A DNA stretch of 64,000 nucleotides from Codonopsis lanceolata (Eukaryota; Streptophyta; Magnoliopsida; Asterales; Campanulaceae). Made by a program: the position numbers and the translations under genes. Below are positions 34,541 through 44,813 of this stretch, in pieces. The number at the start of each line of letters is the position of its first letter. Within the stretch, counting starts at the first letter, position 1. The DNA is taken from positions 83,795,142 through 83,859,141 of the forward strand of contig CM028380.1 in the NCBI GenBank assembly GCA_013146195.2, written 5' to 3'. Below the pieces are notes generated by a model. The model was not told where the DNA came from and searched no databases. It saw nothing but the letters and a program-made list of their open reading frames with translations.

Positions 34541-35113
34541 GGTGTCTTAGAAATCACTGACCACTACACCAGCTGGCAGATGTTCTTTGACGGAGCCACA
34601 AACAAAAGGAGCTTTGGCATAGGAATCTTACTCATTGATCCAACAGATTCTCACACTCCGCTGGCCTTAAGATTGGAGTTTGAGTGCTCAAACAACACCA
34701 CTGAATACGAAGCTTGCATTGCCGGCCTGGAAAAGGCTCTCTAAAGGAAGGCCAAAAATCTCGAAGTCTTTGGAGACTCTGCCCTGATCATAAACCAAGT
34801 CGAAGGGAAGTGGAAAACCTAAGATCCCCGGCTGCAGCTCTATCATGCCAAATTAACAGCACTTGCCGCTCAATTTGATTCCATCTCATTCCACTACTTG
34901 CCGCGGGACAGAAATCAATTTGCCGATGCACTGGCCACTCTAGCATCATTAGTCCAAATTCCCGCAGAAACCCAAGTCCAACCCATTGTGGTCGGAAAAA
35001 AGGTGACGCCGACATACTGCTTCAAAATTAATGCAGCCCCTGAAGCAGATCACGAGCCCTGGTATGTTGACATCCAAAATCTGCTTCAAAAAAGAATCTA
35101 CCCCCTGGCCTAG
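34541..35113 (+). pseudogene. Tat pol: second (Tat-specific) RNase H
   Basis: A second RNase H domain follows the first: MFFDGATNKRSFG, NNTTEYEACIAGLEKAL, FGDSALIINQVEGKW and YLPRDRNQFADALATLASL. These supply the acidic D-E-D-D positions. Tandem RNase H domains mark the Tat lineage. Stops at 34538, 34741 and 34819 interrupt it. Confidence 0.85.
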
Positions 35114-36115
35114 ACAAAAGAGGGAGAATCTCCTTGCGAAGGTGGGCATCACAATTTGTATTCAGCAGTGGCAGCTTATATAAAAGGCACTACCAAGGCT
35201 TTAATCTTTTATGCGTCGATCAGGCCAAAGCAGAGCAAATTATGGACCAACTCCATGGCAGTACCTACGGACCCCACATGAACGGCCACATGCTATCCAA
35301 GAAAATTATTCGGCAAGGTTACTATTGGAGCTCGCTTGAAACCGACTGCATTCGGTGGCTGCGACATTGCGACAATGTCAACGCTTTGCTAATCTACATC
35401 ATGTGCCCTCACACGTCCTATACAACTCCACAGCTCCCTGGCCCTTCTCAACATGGGGTATCGACGTCATAGGCCAAATTCACCCGAAGGGATCCAATGG
35501 CCATGATTACGTCTTGGTAGCCGTCGATACTTCACAAAGTGGGTAGAAGCTTCTTCCTACAAGATTCTAAATGCCCGAAAGGTGTTCGAATTTATCCGGG
35601 CCAATATCATATACCGCTATGGGGTACCTTTTGAGATCATCTCCGACAACGGCTCTCATTTTGAAGGGGACGTGAATCGTCTGCTCGACGAGTTCAAAAT
35701 TCAAAGACACAAATCCTCCCCCTACCGGCCACAAGCAAATGGTGCCGTTGAAGCAGCCAACAAAACTCTCGAGAACATCATCAGGAAAATGGCTGACACA
35801 GGAAGGGACTGGCCAGAAAAGTTTCTGGTAGCCCTCTAGGGCTATCGCACCTCAGTTCGTACACCCACCGGGGCTACCCCCTACACTCTGGCATATGGCA
35901 TGGAGGCAGTGCTGCCTATTGAAATTGAAGTACCATCATTAAGAGTAATGATGGAATCTGACATAGCAGAGGTCGACTGGGTCAAAGGGCGATTTGAAGA
36001 ATTAGCCCTGATTGATGAACGACGTTTACTAGCCCTAGAGCATACTCGGGCCTATCAAAGACGCATAGCCCGGGCATTCAACAAAAAAGTCAAAGGCCGC
36101 GACATCCGTGCCTGA
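35114..36115 (+). pseudogene. Tat pol: integrase
   Basis: The N-terminal zinc-binding part (HGSTYGPHMNGHMLSKKI, CIRWLRHCD) is followed by the catalytic core with WGIDVIGQ, IISDNGSHFEGD and a VEAANKTLENI segment giving D-D-E. A C-terminal region follows (YTLAYGMEAVLPIEIEVPS, AFNKKVKGRDIRA). Frameshifts near 35375 and 35527 and a stop at 35837 break it. The assignment is secure by motif order. Confidence 0.88.
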
Positions 36116-36780
36116 GATCCGGTACTGAGAAAAACCCCCTAGTTATGTTGATACTAGGGGAAAATGGAAATCTCCATGGATGGGACCGTACATTGTCAAA
36201 TAAATCCGGTCAGGAGGTGCCGTACTCCTCACAAACCAGGAAGGAGAGGACCTTGTTCAGCCCTTCAACCTTGACAAGCTTAAGAGGTACTATGCTTGAG
36301 CCAATCTATCCGACAAAAATGCTTCCCTCTCCAGCTCGCTAGGTTGAAAACCCGAAAGGGCGGCCTAGGCAAAAGTTAGAGCGAAAAATAAAATAAAATA
36401 TATATATATATAAAGGAGAAATAAGATATCGCTAGGTTGAAAACCCGAAAGGGCGACCTAGGAAAAAGTTAGAGCATGAAAAAAAATGGAAAATCAGGAG
36501 AAAAAGGAGAGGGAATGCATTCTTTGAATCCTCGGCATTCTATCTCTAGTCCTCAGCATACAGCAAGCTCAACTGACAAAAGACATAGAAAAACCACAAC
36601 GGAAGTTCACATTAAAATATTAAAATATAATATTACAGGGTCCTAAGGTGCAACTTAGGAATATTTATTAAGACATTTCTATTATACATTATGCCTGCAC
36701 ATATATATTTCTACCTATACCCCACTTGTCTCCCTCCAGATATTCCTTCGTTTTGCAGCTCAGCCCCCTCAAGCGGTCTA
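36116..36780 (+). repeat. Post-pol zone with a duplicated ~48-bp motif
   Basis: The phrase gctaggttgaaaacccgaaa, followed by gggcg and cctagg, occurs at about 36337 and 36431. The copies are separated by a TA-rich spacer. The zone lies between pol and the antisense gene and holds no clear sense gene. Confidence 0.6.
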
Positions 36781-38585
36781 TCAATGCCTGCGGCGTCCAC
36801 CCAACCGGGCCCATATTCCCCTTCTGCGAGGCGCAGAAGAACCTCTATTCTCATCAGAAGGAGACCAGCCAGAAGAATCTCTTTCATCATCACCAACATC
36901 TCCATTCTCCTGGACAGTCGTGTTGCTAGGACCGGCCCTATTATCTCTAAAGCCGGTGCCCCATCCAGTTTGAGGGGGAGGGACAGCCTCTTCCGGTTCC
37001 CAGGGATTGTGTTGTTGACTGCCATCATCAGGCCTCATAGCAGTGCCCCATCCAGTTTGAGGGGGAGGGGCAGCCTCCTCCGGCTCCCAAGGGTTGTTTT
37101 GCCGACTTGCATTACTGAGCCGAAGGACCTCATAATCAGCATACCTGAAACCAGTGCCCCATTCAGCTTCAGGGGGGGGAGCAGCCTCCTCCGGTTCCCA
37201 ATTACTGGGACCTGCTTCATTTGGTCCAGGAGCCACCGGGGTGCCAAGATTGTGTACCCGCCTAAAATCTTCCTGCAAGGCCTGAGGGATGACTAAGCCC
37301 GAGCTGTCAATCTCTTCGCCTATCTCCATAAGGCGAACGTCTATACCCGTAGCTACATGACGACCGAACAAGTTTCTCAGTCTTCGTCGAATCTCACGAT
37401 AAGACCCCTCCGCAATCACCATTATCCATGCCAAGTATTCGAGGGACAAAAATATATAATCAGAAAACAAATAGGCCACCTGAAGCCTATCAAAGTCAAG
37501 CCGCCACATCCTCCGGAAGTCAAAATTCAGAGTCCTGTCATTTTCCATCTCCAAGAACACTGGGCGAGTCGTGTCTGGAATGATCTGTTCCAGCCCAAAC
37601 TGACGCAATATTCTATCAGCACTATAAAAAGAGGTCCTCCTGATGCCCAACATAACAACCTGGGCATATCCGGCAGAATGCAAAATGAAGCGCCGAATTT
37701 CCCAGTGGTGAATCACCCAGGATATATCCATGGAGCCTCTCCGAAAGAAATCCTCAGCCCAGTCATAGGCAGAATAATTAATTTGGGGAAAACGGCCGCG
37801 AAAACCATAGAGCCCCGGATCATATATCGCTCCGAAAGATGCAGGAGCCATCACACACTGAAAATGCTCTTCCAGCCACATGTGAATCAAAATGGGACTG
37901 CGGTAGGAAAAAGTTCATCACCACCGGCGAAAGCATCCAGACCAGCCAAAGTTTCTGCCAAGATTACCGGGATAATGTTGGCCCGGCGATCACGTGCCTG
38001 CAAAGCAAGATCTACAACTCGCACGTCAATAAACCCCTGTTGGCCCACCAGCAAATATCTCCCCACCAGGCACAAGAAAAGAGCTATCAACCGACGCCTC
38101 AGATAATCCACATCATTCACCCTGAACTCCGTCAAAGCTTGAGGAAGAACAGTCAAGTCAAAATTTACCCCGTTAAAGAAACCCGGGGTGGCATCTCGAG
38201 TGGTGCGGAACAGTTCCCTAATCGCCATATAAGGACGCCTCCGAGGCGAAGGCACGGCAATACGACGAGTGGCAGCTACTCCCAGCATTGCACAAAACTC
38301 CTCAAATGCAGGGCACATCTCGTTCATCCCAAAGTTGAAAAGATGATCCTGATGAGACCAGAACCTGGATGCCCCTCTTAACATGTCCCAGTTGATAACA
38401 ACATTTCTCCAGGATAGAAGGCACCTGAAGCTAAAAATGTGATCAAACCAGTCACGTTCGTCTGCTCGAAGGGTGAGAATCCAGAGATCGAGGGCATTTT
38501 CGTAGATCTCTATTTTCGAAGGTGTGTGATAAGGTGCAGCCATCTGGGCAAAGATAGAATATTTTCTCTGACGAGAGAAAAACAA
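36781..38585 (-). pseudogene. Antisense ORF 1 of the Tat element (PMD-like), one frameshift
   Basis: The minus strand encodes about 600 residues in two overlapping frames (38585-37887 and 37890-36781). They meet at a probable one-base deletion near 37891, where PTAVP runs on as ILIHMWLEEHF. The N-terminal part (MLRGASRFWSHQDHLFNFG, EMCPAFEEFCAMLG) resembles the plant-mobile-domain-like pattern of antisense ORFs known from Tat elements. The C-terminal part has three tandem ~33-residue repeats built on WEPEEAAPPP and GWGTGFR (37195-36950), then an Arg-rich end. A TATA box lies 83 nt upstream. Function is unknown. It may be a captured host domain that helps the element. Confidence 0.75.
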
Positions 38586-38667
38586 CTGAGGAGAGGAAGA
38601 AACCTTGAAGAATTGAAGGCAGACTGAAAGAAATCAAATGTGAGAATTCACAATTGCCGGGCGTCCC

Positions 38668-38674
38668 TTTTATA
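38668..38674 (-). promoter_or_regulatory. TATA box of antisense ORF 1
   Basis: The minus strand reads GCCTATAAAAGGGAC, 83 nt upstream of the ATG at 38585. This is a suitable core promoter for an independent antisense transcript inside the retrotransposon. Confidence 0.65.
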
Positions 38675-38739
38675 GGCAAAGTCAAAAATCGATAAACAAA
38701 GGATGAACAGTGGCCAGAAAATCTCCCAGGAAAGCAAAA

Positions 38740-38960
38740 ATAGGCGCCACCCCTATGAAAATTGGGCATGGCGCCTAATTTTAGTGTGTGCCATGCCTAG
38801 TTTGTTCAATAACTGCTTCATAAATCGGCTAGTGTTCTGGTTTCTGTCCAAATCATTAGTTACTGCCTCGTCTGATCACGGGAAGGTGTAGCAGGCTATC
38901 AAAAGGAAGCTACATATAAATAGATGGCTGCAATTATACTCTCTCGCACAGGAGGAGGCG
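38740..38960 (+). repeat. LTR-like (U3/R) fragment inside the Tat element
   Basis: The segment aattgggcatggcgcctaat, with neighbouring gtgccatgcctagttt and gttcaataactgc, matches the U3 of the element's LTRs (28412-28510). A plus-strand TATA box (38914-38922, tataaatag) sits at the equivalent place. An old LTR piece therefore lies between the two antisense genes and carries a promoter pointing right. Confidence 0.65.
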
Positions 38961-39207
38961 GCTGCCTCTTCCTCTACCCGCAAATCGCCAGAAAAGCCCC
39001 CTCAAAACTAAAGGTGTATTCTTTTTAAATTCATATGGCGTGCCATTACCCTTAGGAGTCGGTATAGCTTTATTTTCTGCATGTATTTTGAATGTGCATT
39101 TTAGTTTATCATGTCATTTAAAATTATATTGCATTTCATAATTCATTTTTGTACAGATCTTAACTAATAAAAAAAAGAGAAAAGCTAATATGTGTAGGAA
39201 AAAGAAG

Positions 39208-41014
39208 CTAATAGCCAAAAGATGCTCTGCCTCTACCAAAGCCGCCTCCCCTGACTCGAGGACCCACCGTGCTGTCAGCTCTACGTATTCGTCCCCTGCT
39301 CTGGGCGCGGCTCGATCCCGCGTCTGCATCATCATCATCATCATCATCATTGTGACGCCTGGTCTGCCGCATAGCATCATTGCTCCGACAAGAAAAATCA
39401 TCCATCAGTCGCTAATAAAGTTTGTTGATGCTAACGAAGCCCCGCAACAGTCTCTTGTACGTGGGACACTTTGACCTGAGAAGGCAAACAAAAAAAGAGA
39501 GAGCATCAGTCAAATATATATATTAAAAAAAAAAGAGCATCAGTCAATAAAAAGAAAAAAAATGATGATGAATATACTGTGCGGGCATGATCGGGGACAC
39601 GATACTCCTCAGGGATCTCAACATCAGGAAGGACCTCCTTTATGAGCCTATCGTCTCGCCGATATTGGAACGATGAAAAGGCATCATCAGGTATGGAAAA
39701 CTCAAACTGCGCATCCAGAGTAGAATGAGAAGACCCAGCCCAAGCACCAGCGACAGATGCACGCCTCCCAATCACAGGAGGAGGAGGAGGGGGATGGAGC
39801 ATCGTCCTCAGAAAATCCTCATATGCTATGACCGAAAAATCACTGGCAGGCATCACATATTTGGACAAATAACGATATAGATTCGGCAAAAAGTCTGGGA
39901 CGATTACATTCGGAGGAGGTGCAAGAGGTGCCACCGGAGGTATCGAAACCAAGACATGTTGGCAATTGACCCGCTCACCCATTTACAAGGAATCACACAT
40001 GATCGATACCATCAGAATCCGGCAACGGCTCAGCACCAAAGTCACCTCGTATGGCCCTATCAGATTCTGCCAAGGGACCAAGTGCACCGAACCTGAGGTC
40101 GAGCTCGCCACTCTGTCACGTAGCCCCAATGACTCAATGAAATGGCCCTTGATATCCTTCTTTTTCCGATTGGCATTCACAAATTTGGCCAAATAAGGTA
40201 GTCTGTAAATGTCGCTACGCAGTGGGCCCGGTACAAAGTCAAAGACAAAATAAGCCCACACCTGAAAAAAAAAAAAAAAAAAAGAGAGAAGCAAAAGTCA
40301 GTAAAAAAAAGATGCCGACAAAAGAAAAAAAGTAAGGGGAAAGAAATATACCTCCCAAGCAGGAGTAAAACCGGTCATGACAATTTAGTCATTCCGACTC
40401 AACCTATCCATGGAGACGTAGAGCTCAGCCAAACCTGCCTGCCCCCAGTCATAGTCAATCACATGATCCAGATCTCGAAGGCAGCCCAGCAAAGAAACCC
40501 TCAAGGAAGTGGAGGCATTGGCAAAAAGAGATGTCCCCAGGAAGAAAACTAAAAATGTCCTGGCAACATGGGTCACAGAGACGCTATCCCCGACATCAAC
40601 TTGTCCGACATTCTCTAGAAGTCACTCCTTTACACTGAGAATAGTCACCTCATCCGCGGTCTTGTACGTGGGCACAAACCCCAGAAGGTCTTCCACTATG
40701 TCATGATGCTCACGGAGGGTATAATCGGGTGCCAAGGTATGCCCGATGCTGGTGGATATACCGGTAATGGCAGCAAAATCACAGGGAGTCATGGTAATCT
40801 CTCCCCATCTGAGATGAAAAGTATGGGTGGTATCCCACCAAAAATCCCGCAGCACATCAAAAATGGCTCTATAACTGCGGAAGGGAGTAAAGGCCCGCAT
40901 GAAGACCCCAAAGCCCGTTTCTTACACTAAAACCTGGGCTAGTGCAGGCATTAAATGGTAGATATCAGACACCTTGGCACAAGTAGCTCTGATCTTGTCC
41001 AGAGGCCTGCGCTC
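39208..41014 (-). pseudogene. Antisense gene 2 of the Tat element: spliced, plant-mobile-domain-like
   Basis: Three minus-strand exons can be joined. Exon a is 41014-40352 (acceptor CTTTTTAG, donor GAG/GTATAT). Exon b is 40261-39578 (acceptor TTTTTTCAG, donor ACA/GTATAT). Exon c runs from 39475 (acceptor TTCTCAG) to about 39208. Both complete exons are multiples of three and all junctions are phase 0. Exon a has FRSYRAIFDVLRDFWWDT and HLRWGEITMTPCDFAAITG, the pattern of the plant mobile domain (MAIN-like proteins, PF10536). Exon c ends in an Asp run and RGGGFGRGRASFGY. In-frame stops (40922, 40622, 40385, 39983 and near 39431) show decay. The first exon is unresolved. Confidence 0.7.
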
Positions 41015-42151
41015 CTAAAAAGAAGAAAAAAAAGAAGGAAAATAAAGGTAAGCTTCTCACAAGCCTCTTCTTCTTGCATAATTAACACATTAGTTTTTGT
41101 TATTAAAAAAAAAGTTAGAGGAAAAATAAAGTCATGAAGAAAATCAAAAAAAAAAAAAAGAAGAAGAAGAGAATAAAAAAAATGCAAAAAACAAAAAAAA
41201 CAAAAGAAAAGAAAAAAAAGAAAGAAAGAAATCCCCAGTATGGAAAAGTCAGAACGACGGAAATAGCCAAATCAGCTGAACCAACAGCAGCAGTCAAAAG
41301 CATGAACAGGTAAGAAAGGTAGGAAAGGTAAGATTTTTTTTTATTCTGCTTTCAGAAATAAAAGAAAAATCTTTTTCAAAAGGTTTTGTTCAAAAAACAA
41401 AAAAAAAAGGAGTATTCAACAAACAAAAAAAAAAAAGAGAAGGAAGAAGAAAAGAAAAATCTTAGTCGTATCCAACCGATTTCGATCAGTCAGGTGCATT
41501 TTTCGAAAAATTTGAAGAAAGTTCCCTTTGTCGAATTCGACGACAGTTTATCGGTCGAGTACAGTTTTCGAAAATTTGAAAGTTTTCTTATTGTGTTTGG
41601 AAACAAGGTACGAGGCCAGCCAAACATGATTTTGAAAATGCCTCTTAACGTATTTCATCGACATGTATTTTCCGGGTGAAATATGGTTTTTGAAATACAC
41701 AAAAATCTTCATACCATATTTGACAACGGTTTCGGACCGGAAGAATACGGCTTTTCGGAAAACATGAAAATCTTTTCTTCGTTTGTGTTCTCGGATGGGT
41801 TTTGACCCAAAGGACACAACTTCCTCGTTGTTTGTTTGTTTAGGCTTGAGGCCGAACTACGTTTGGTCTGATTCCTTTTATTAAGGGATACGTAGGCAGC
41901 CTACGTTAGTAGGTCCGACCATCAGAGCACTTAATTTGCATATATGCTTAAAAATTGCGATAACCTGCTATAACTGACTAAAAATGTCTAGGATATGGAG
42001 GTTTGATTCATTGCTGCATTATAACTTCTACCTGCTGTATCTTTCTCGCTCGTTTTACAATTGAACGAATTTGGAGAGTCTATTCTTATCAACGATGTTC
42101 ATCTACTCAGTAAGCTACGGGTTACCCGTAGACTCCATCGTTGAGGGGCTC
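41015..42151 (+). other. Tat 3' untranslated region and polypurine tract
   Basis: A/G-rich simple sequence (41015-41460) leads into segments with repeated ttttcgaaaatttgaa motifs (41500-41760). A single copy of the unit that forms the 88-bp array elsewhere follows (41864-41924). The purine-rich ttgaggggctc (42141-42151) abuts the LTR and would prime plus-strand DNA synthesis. Confidence 0.65.
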
Positions 42152-43971
42152 TGTAGACACCCCAATTTCGTACCCCTTGTATGTGACATGACATGAAATA
42201 TCAAGACCTGTTAAAACATTAACAAATGTCAAGTTACAGGATCAAAAGTGCAAAAGGACAAAGCAGGATGCGCAAAAGGACGAACTGTAGGGACCAAAGT
42301 GCACAAAAAGAGCATAGTTTGAAAATGGGCATGGCCAACCCCAAAATTGGGCATGGCGTCCAATTTAAATGGGCATGGCGCCCAGTTTAGTATGTTGCGC
42401 CCATTTTTCTTCAACAGTGCACCTTCATTTGCCGTAAAATACAAATTCTCCTGCGCTGTGTACAAACGGATGAAGCGTGAAGAAGAAATTTTAATTCCTT
42501 CTGTGTCCTCAATTCAGCCTATAAATAGAGGCTCTCAGTCGATCATTCAGCATAGAATTCTTTCGATAAAATTCTCCGCGTTATCGTTACGCTGGAGAAA
42601 TAGAGAGCGATGTGAGATAGTGGGCGATCACCTCAAAAAGCCTCGAAACTCTGCCAAACCTCCTCCAAACACAAAACCAAACGGTAGAAGTGAACCTTAG
42701 CCCCCCAGCTAGGTATCCACCCTTTTTCCCCGGTCCAAAAATCGTGGAAAGAACCGTTGCTCTGCCCGATTTAAAAGGCCAAATCAGCCAGAAATAAGCC
42801 GTTATTCTGCCCGATTTCAGCCTACCTCAAGCCAACAAAAAACCAAACACAAACAGTTACTCTGCCCAAATCCCTAGGCCAAAAAGTAACTTTCAGAAGC
42901 AGTCACGCTGCCCAAATTCACACAACACGCAACACACAACAACAACAACAAAAAAGACTCCCTCTCCCTGAAGGACAGAGCGATCACACCTTAGGCCGTC
43001 AGTAAGTTTTTCAAGTTTTATTTTAAAGTCTTTCATTTGTAAAAGTATTTTTTCCAATCCGGTCCAATGTAGTTATATAAGCAGTTGTGCTGCCCGGATT
43101 TAGTTAGGAAATAGTACTAAATGTAGCCGTTATTATGGCCAAATATTTTCAAGTATATTTGTGATTATTTGTAAAAGAGACTGTTGCAAGTCTGTAAATA
43201 ATGTAGACATAATGGATGTATTTGTAGGCAGTTAATCCTTTATTTATCTGTTAAATTAATATAACAACAAGCATACTTTTGCCAAAAACCGTTTTGAGAC
43301 CGAAAGGGCAAGTTGGGTGCCTAGCACCTTCCCAACTCGTAACTTAGCCTTCGAACCCGTTTTCATTATCTCTGGTTTTCTTTTTTTGGTTTTGCTTTAT
43401 TTGTTCCTTAAAATAAAGATGGCGACTCTAAAACATTTTGGATCCAGTGGGGCCTCGCAACATCTTTCTTTGCACTTTCACGTTCTCCCTTAAAAAAGGG
43501 AGAATGGGAATGGAAAGGTGATGTATTCCTATGTCCTGGTATCCCCTTAATAAGGGATAACTTGACGTAGAAAACCCAAAGCTCCCATAGTGATCCGAGA
43601 TAGGCCATAAGGCTATTTTCATAAAATCCATAGTGGGGGCGCTGCAACATTCCTTCCTTGCACTTTCACGTTTTCCCCTAAACAAGGGAGAATGGGAATA
43701 GAAGGGTGATGCATTCCTATATCCTGGTATCCCCTAAACAAGGGATAACTTGAGATAGAAAACCCAAAGCTCCCATATTGGATCAAAATCCACTAAAGGC
43801 AACCGAGGCACATTCAACGCTATTCGACAAAGACTCCTCCCCGCACTTTGATTTCGTCTTCCCCTAGAAAAGGGAGGGTGAAACGGGAGCAGTGGATGTC
43901 ACCGCATCCGCACGTACACGCACCCCTATCCAAGGGCGCGTGGGGCGCGAGCAATTTCCCAGGAACCCACA
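42152..43971 (+). repeat. 3' LTR of the Tat element
   Basis: It starts TGTAGACACCCC and ends AACCCACA, followed directly by ATGGC. It matches 28235-30042 closely. A 15-bp extra segment (gtgagatagtgggc-like, near 42612) and scattered substitutions distinguish the two. Confidence 0.93.
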
Positions 43972-43976
43972 ATGGC

Positions 43977-44813
43977 ACACAACTTGAGGGATTTCCTTAG
44001 ACATGTAAATCTCTCAAAATCTAAAGCTTTGGTGAAAATATCAACCAACTCCAACTGATTTTCAGTCCAAACATACTCCATGCATATTATATCTTGCTCA
44101 ACCAAGTCTCGAATATAATGATATCTAATGTCAAAATGTTTTTAGTACAAGAATGTTGAACAAGATGCTTTGAAATATATATAGAACTAGAGTTAACACA
44201 GTACGCAATCAACACATCACCATGTAATCCATAGTCCTCAATCATCTCGTTCATCCCCAAAAGTTGAGTACAACAACTACTGGTTGCCACATATTCAAAT
44301 TTAGCAGTCGATTTAGAAGTACAATGTTGTTTATGAATATACCAAGAAACCAGATTATTCCCTAAATAAAAGCAACCACCCATGGTATTTTTCCTATCAT
44401 CACCATCTCCGGCCCAATCAGAATCTGTAAAACGAACAAGGTTGGTATTTTTGTGCTTAGTATACCACAACCCCAAATCTATGGTGTGACTAACATATCT
44501 AAGAATACGTTTTACCGCAATCAAATGAGACGCTTTTGGGTTAGGTTGGTATCTAGCACGCATACACACACTAAACATGATATCACAACAACAAGCAGTT
44601 AAGTATAACAAACTTTTTATCATGCTTCCAAACAGAGTCTGATCCACACTTCCATTTCTCATCCTTAAACAGTTTCTTGTCAGACCTTATAGCGGTTCTC
44701 TTGTAAGCACCATCCTCAATTTGGAATTTTTTTCACTAAGTTCTTTGCATTTAGTTTGATAGATAAAAATCCCATCATGTGATTGTTTAACTTGCAAACT
44801 TAAGAAATATCTC
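43977..44813 (-). pseudogene. Ty1/copia reverse transcriptase-RNase H end (SIRE/Maximus-like)
   Basis: The minus strand encodes LSLQVKQSHDGIFIYQTK, then VDQTLFGSMIKSLLYLTAC, AVKRILRYVSHTIDLGLWY, FTDSDWAGDGDDRKNT and GGCFYLGNNLVSW, and ends near LELVDIFTKALDFERF. This is the copia RNase H tail. It is cut upstream by an LTR at 44814. Downstream it is cut by the Tat element, beyond which its stop codon lies (about 28224). Frame changes occur near 44690 and 44140. It is the host element into which the Tat copy jumped. Confidence 0.85.

Larger units (their letters stand above)
28235..43971 (+). mobile_element. Complete Tat/Ogre-lineage Ty3/gypsy retrotransposon with antisense genes
   Basis: LTRs of 1808 bp (28235-30042) and 1820 bp (42152-43971) are flanked by the duplication ATGGC. 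Just inside the left LTR is TGGCGAATCTGCTGGGGA (30044-30061), the Tat/Ogre type of primer-binding site. The purine-rich ttgaggggctc precedes the right LTR. The order is gag-like ORF, pol (reverse transcriptase, RNase H, a second RNase H, integrase), a short repeat zone, then 5 kb holding two minus-strand gene regions. The second RNase H and long antisense-coding 3' region are hallmarks of the Tat lineage. Stops in pol and no visible capsid or protease segment make it non-autonomous. LTR differences are few, including a 15-bp indel near 42610. Confidence 0.92.

Noticed and set aside
36691..38381. Plus-strand frames of up to 249 codons
   Set aside because: They lie opposite antisense ORF 1. The minus strand carries the conserved pattern and the protein repeats.
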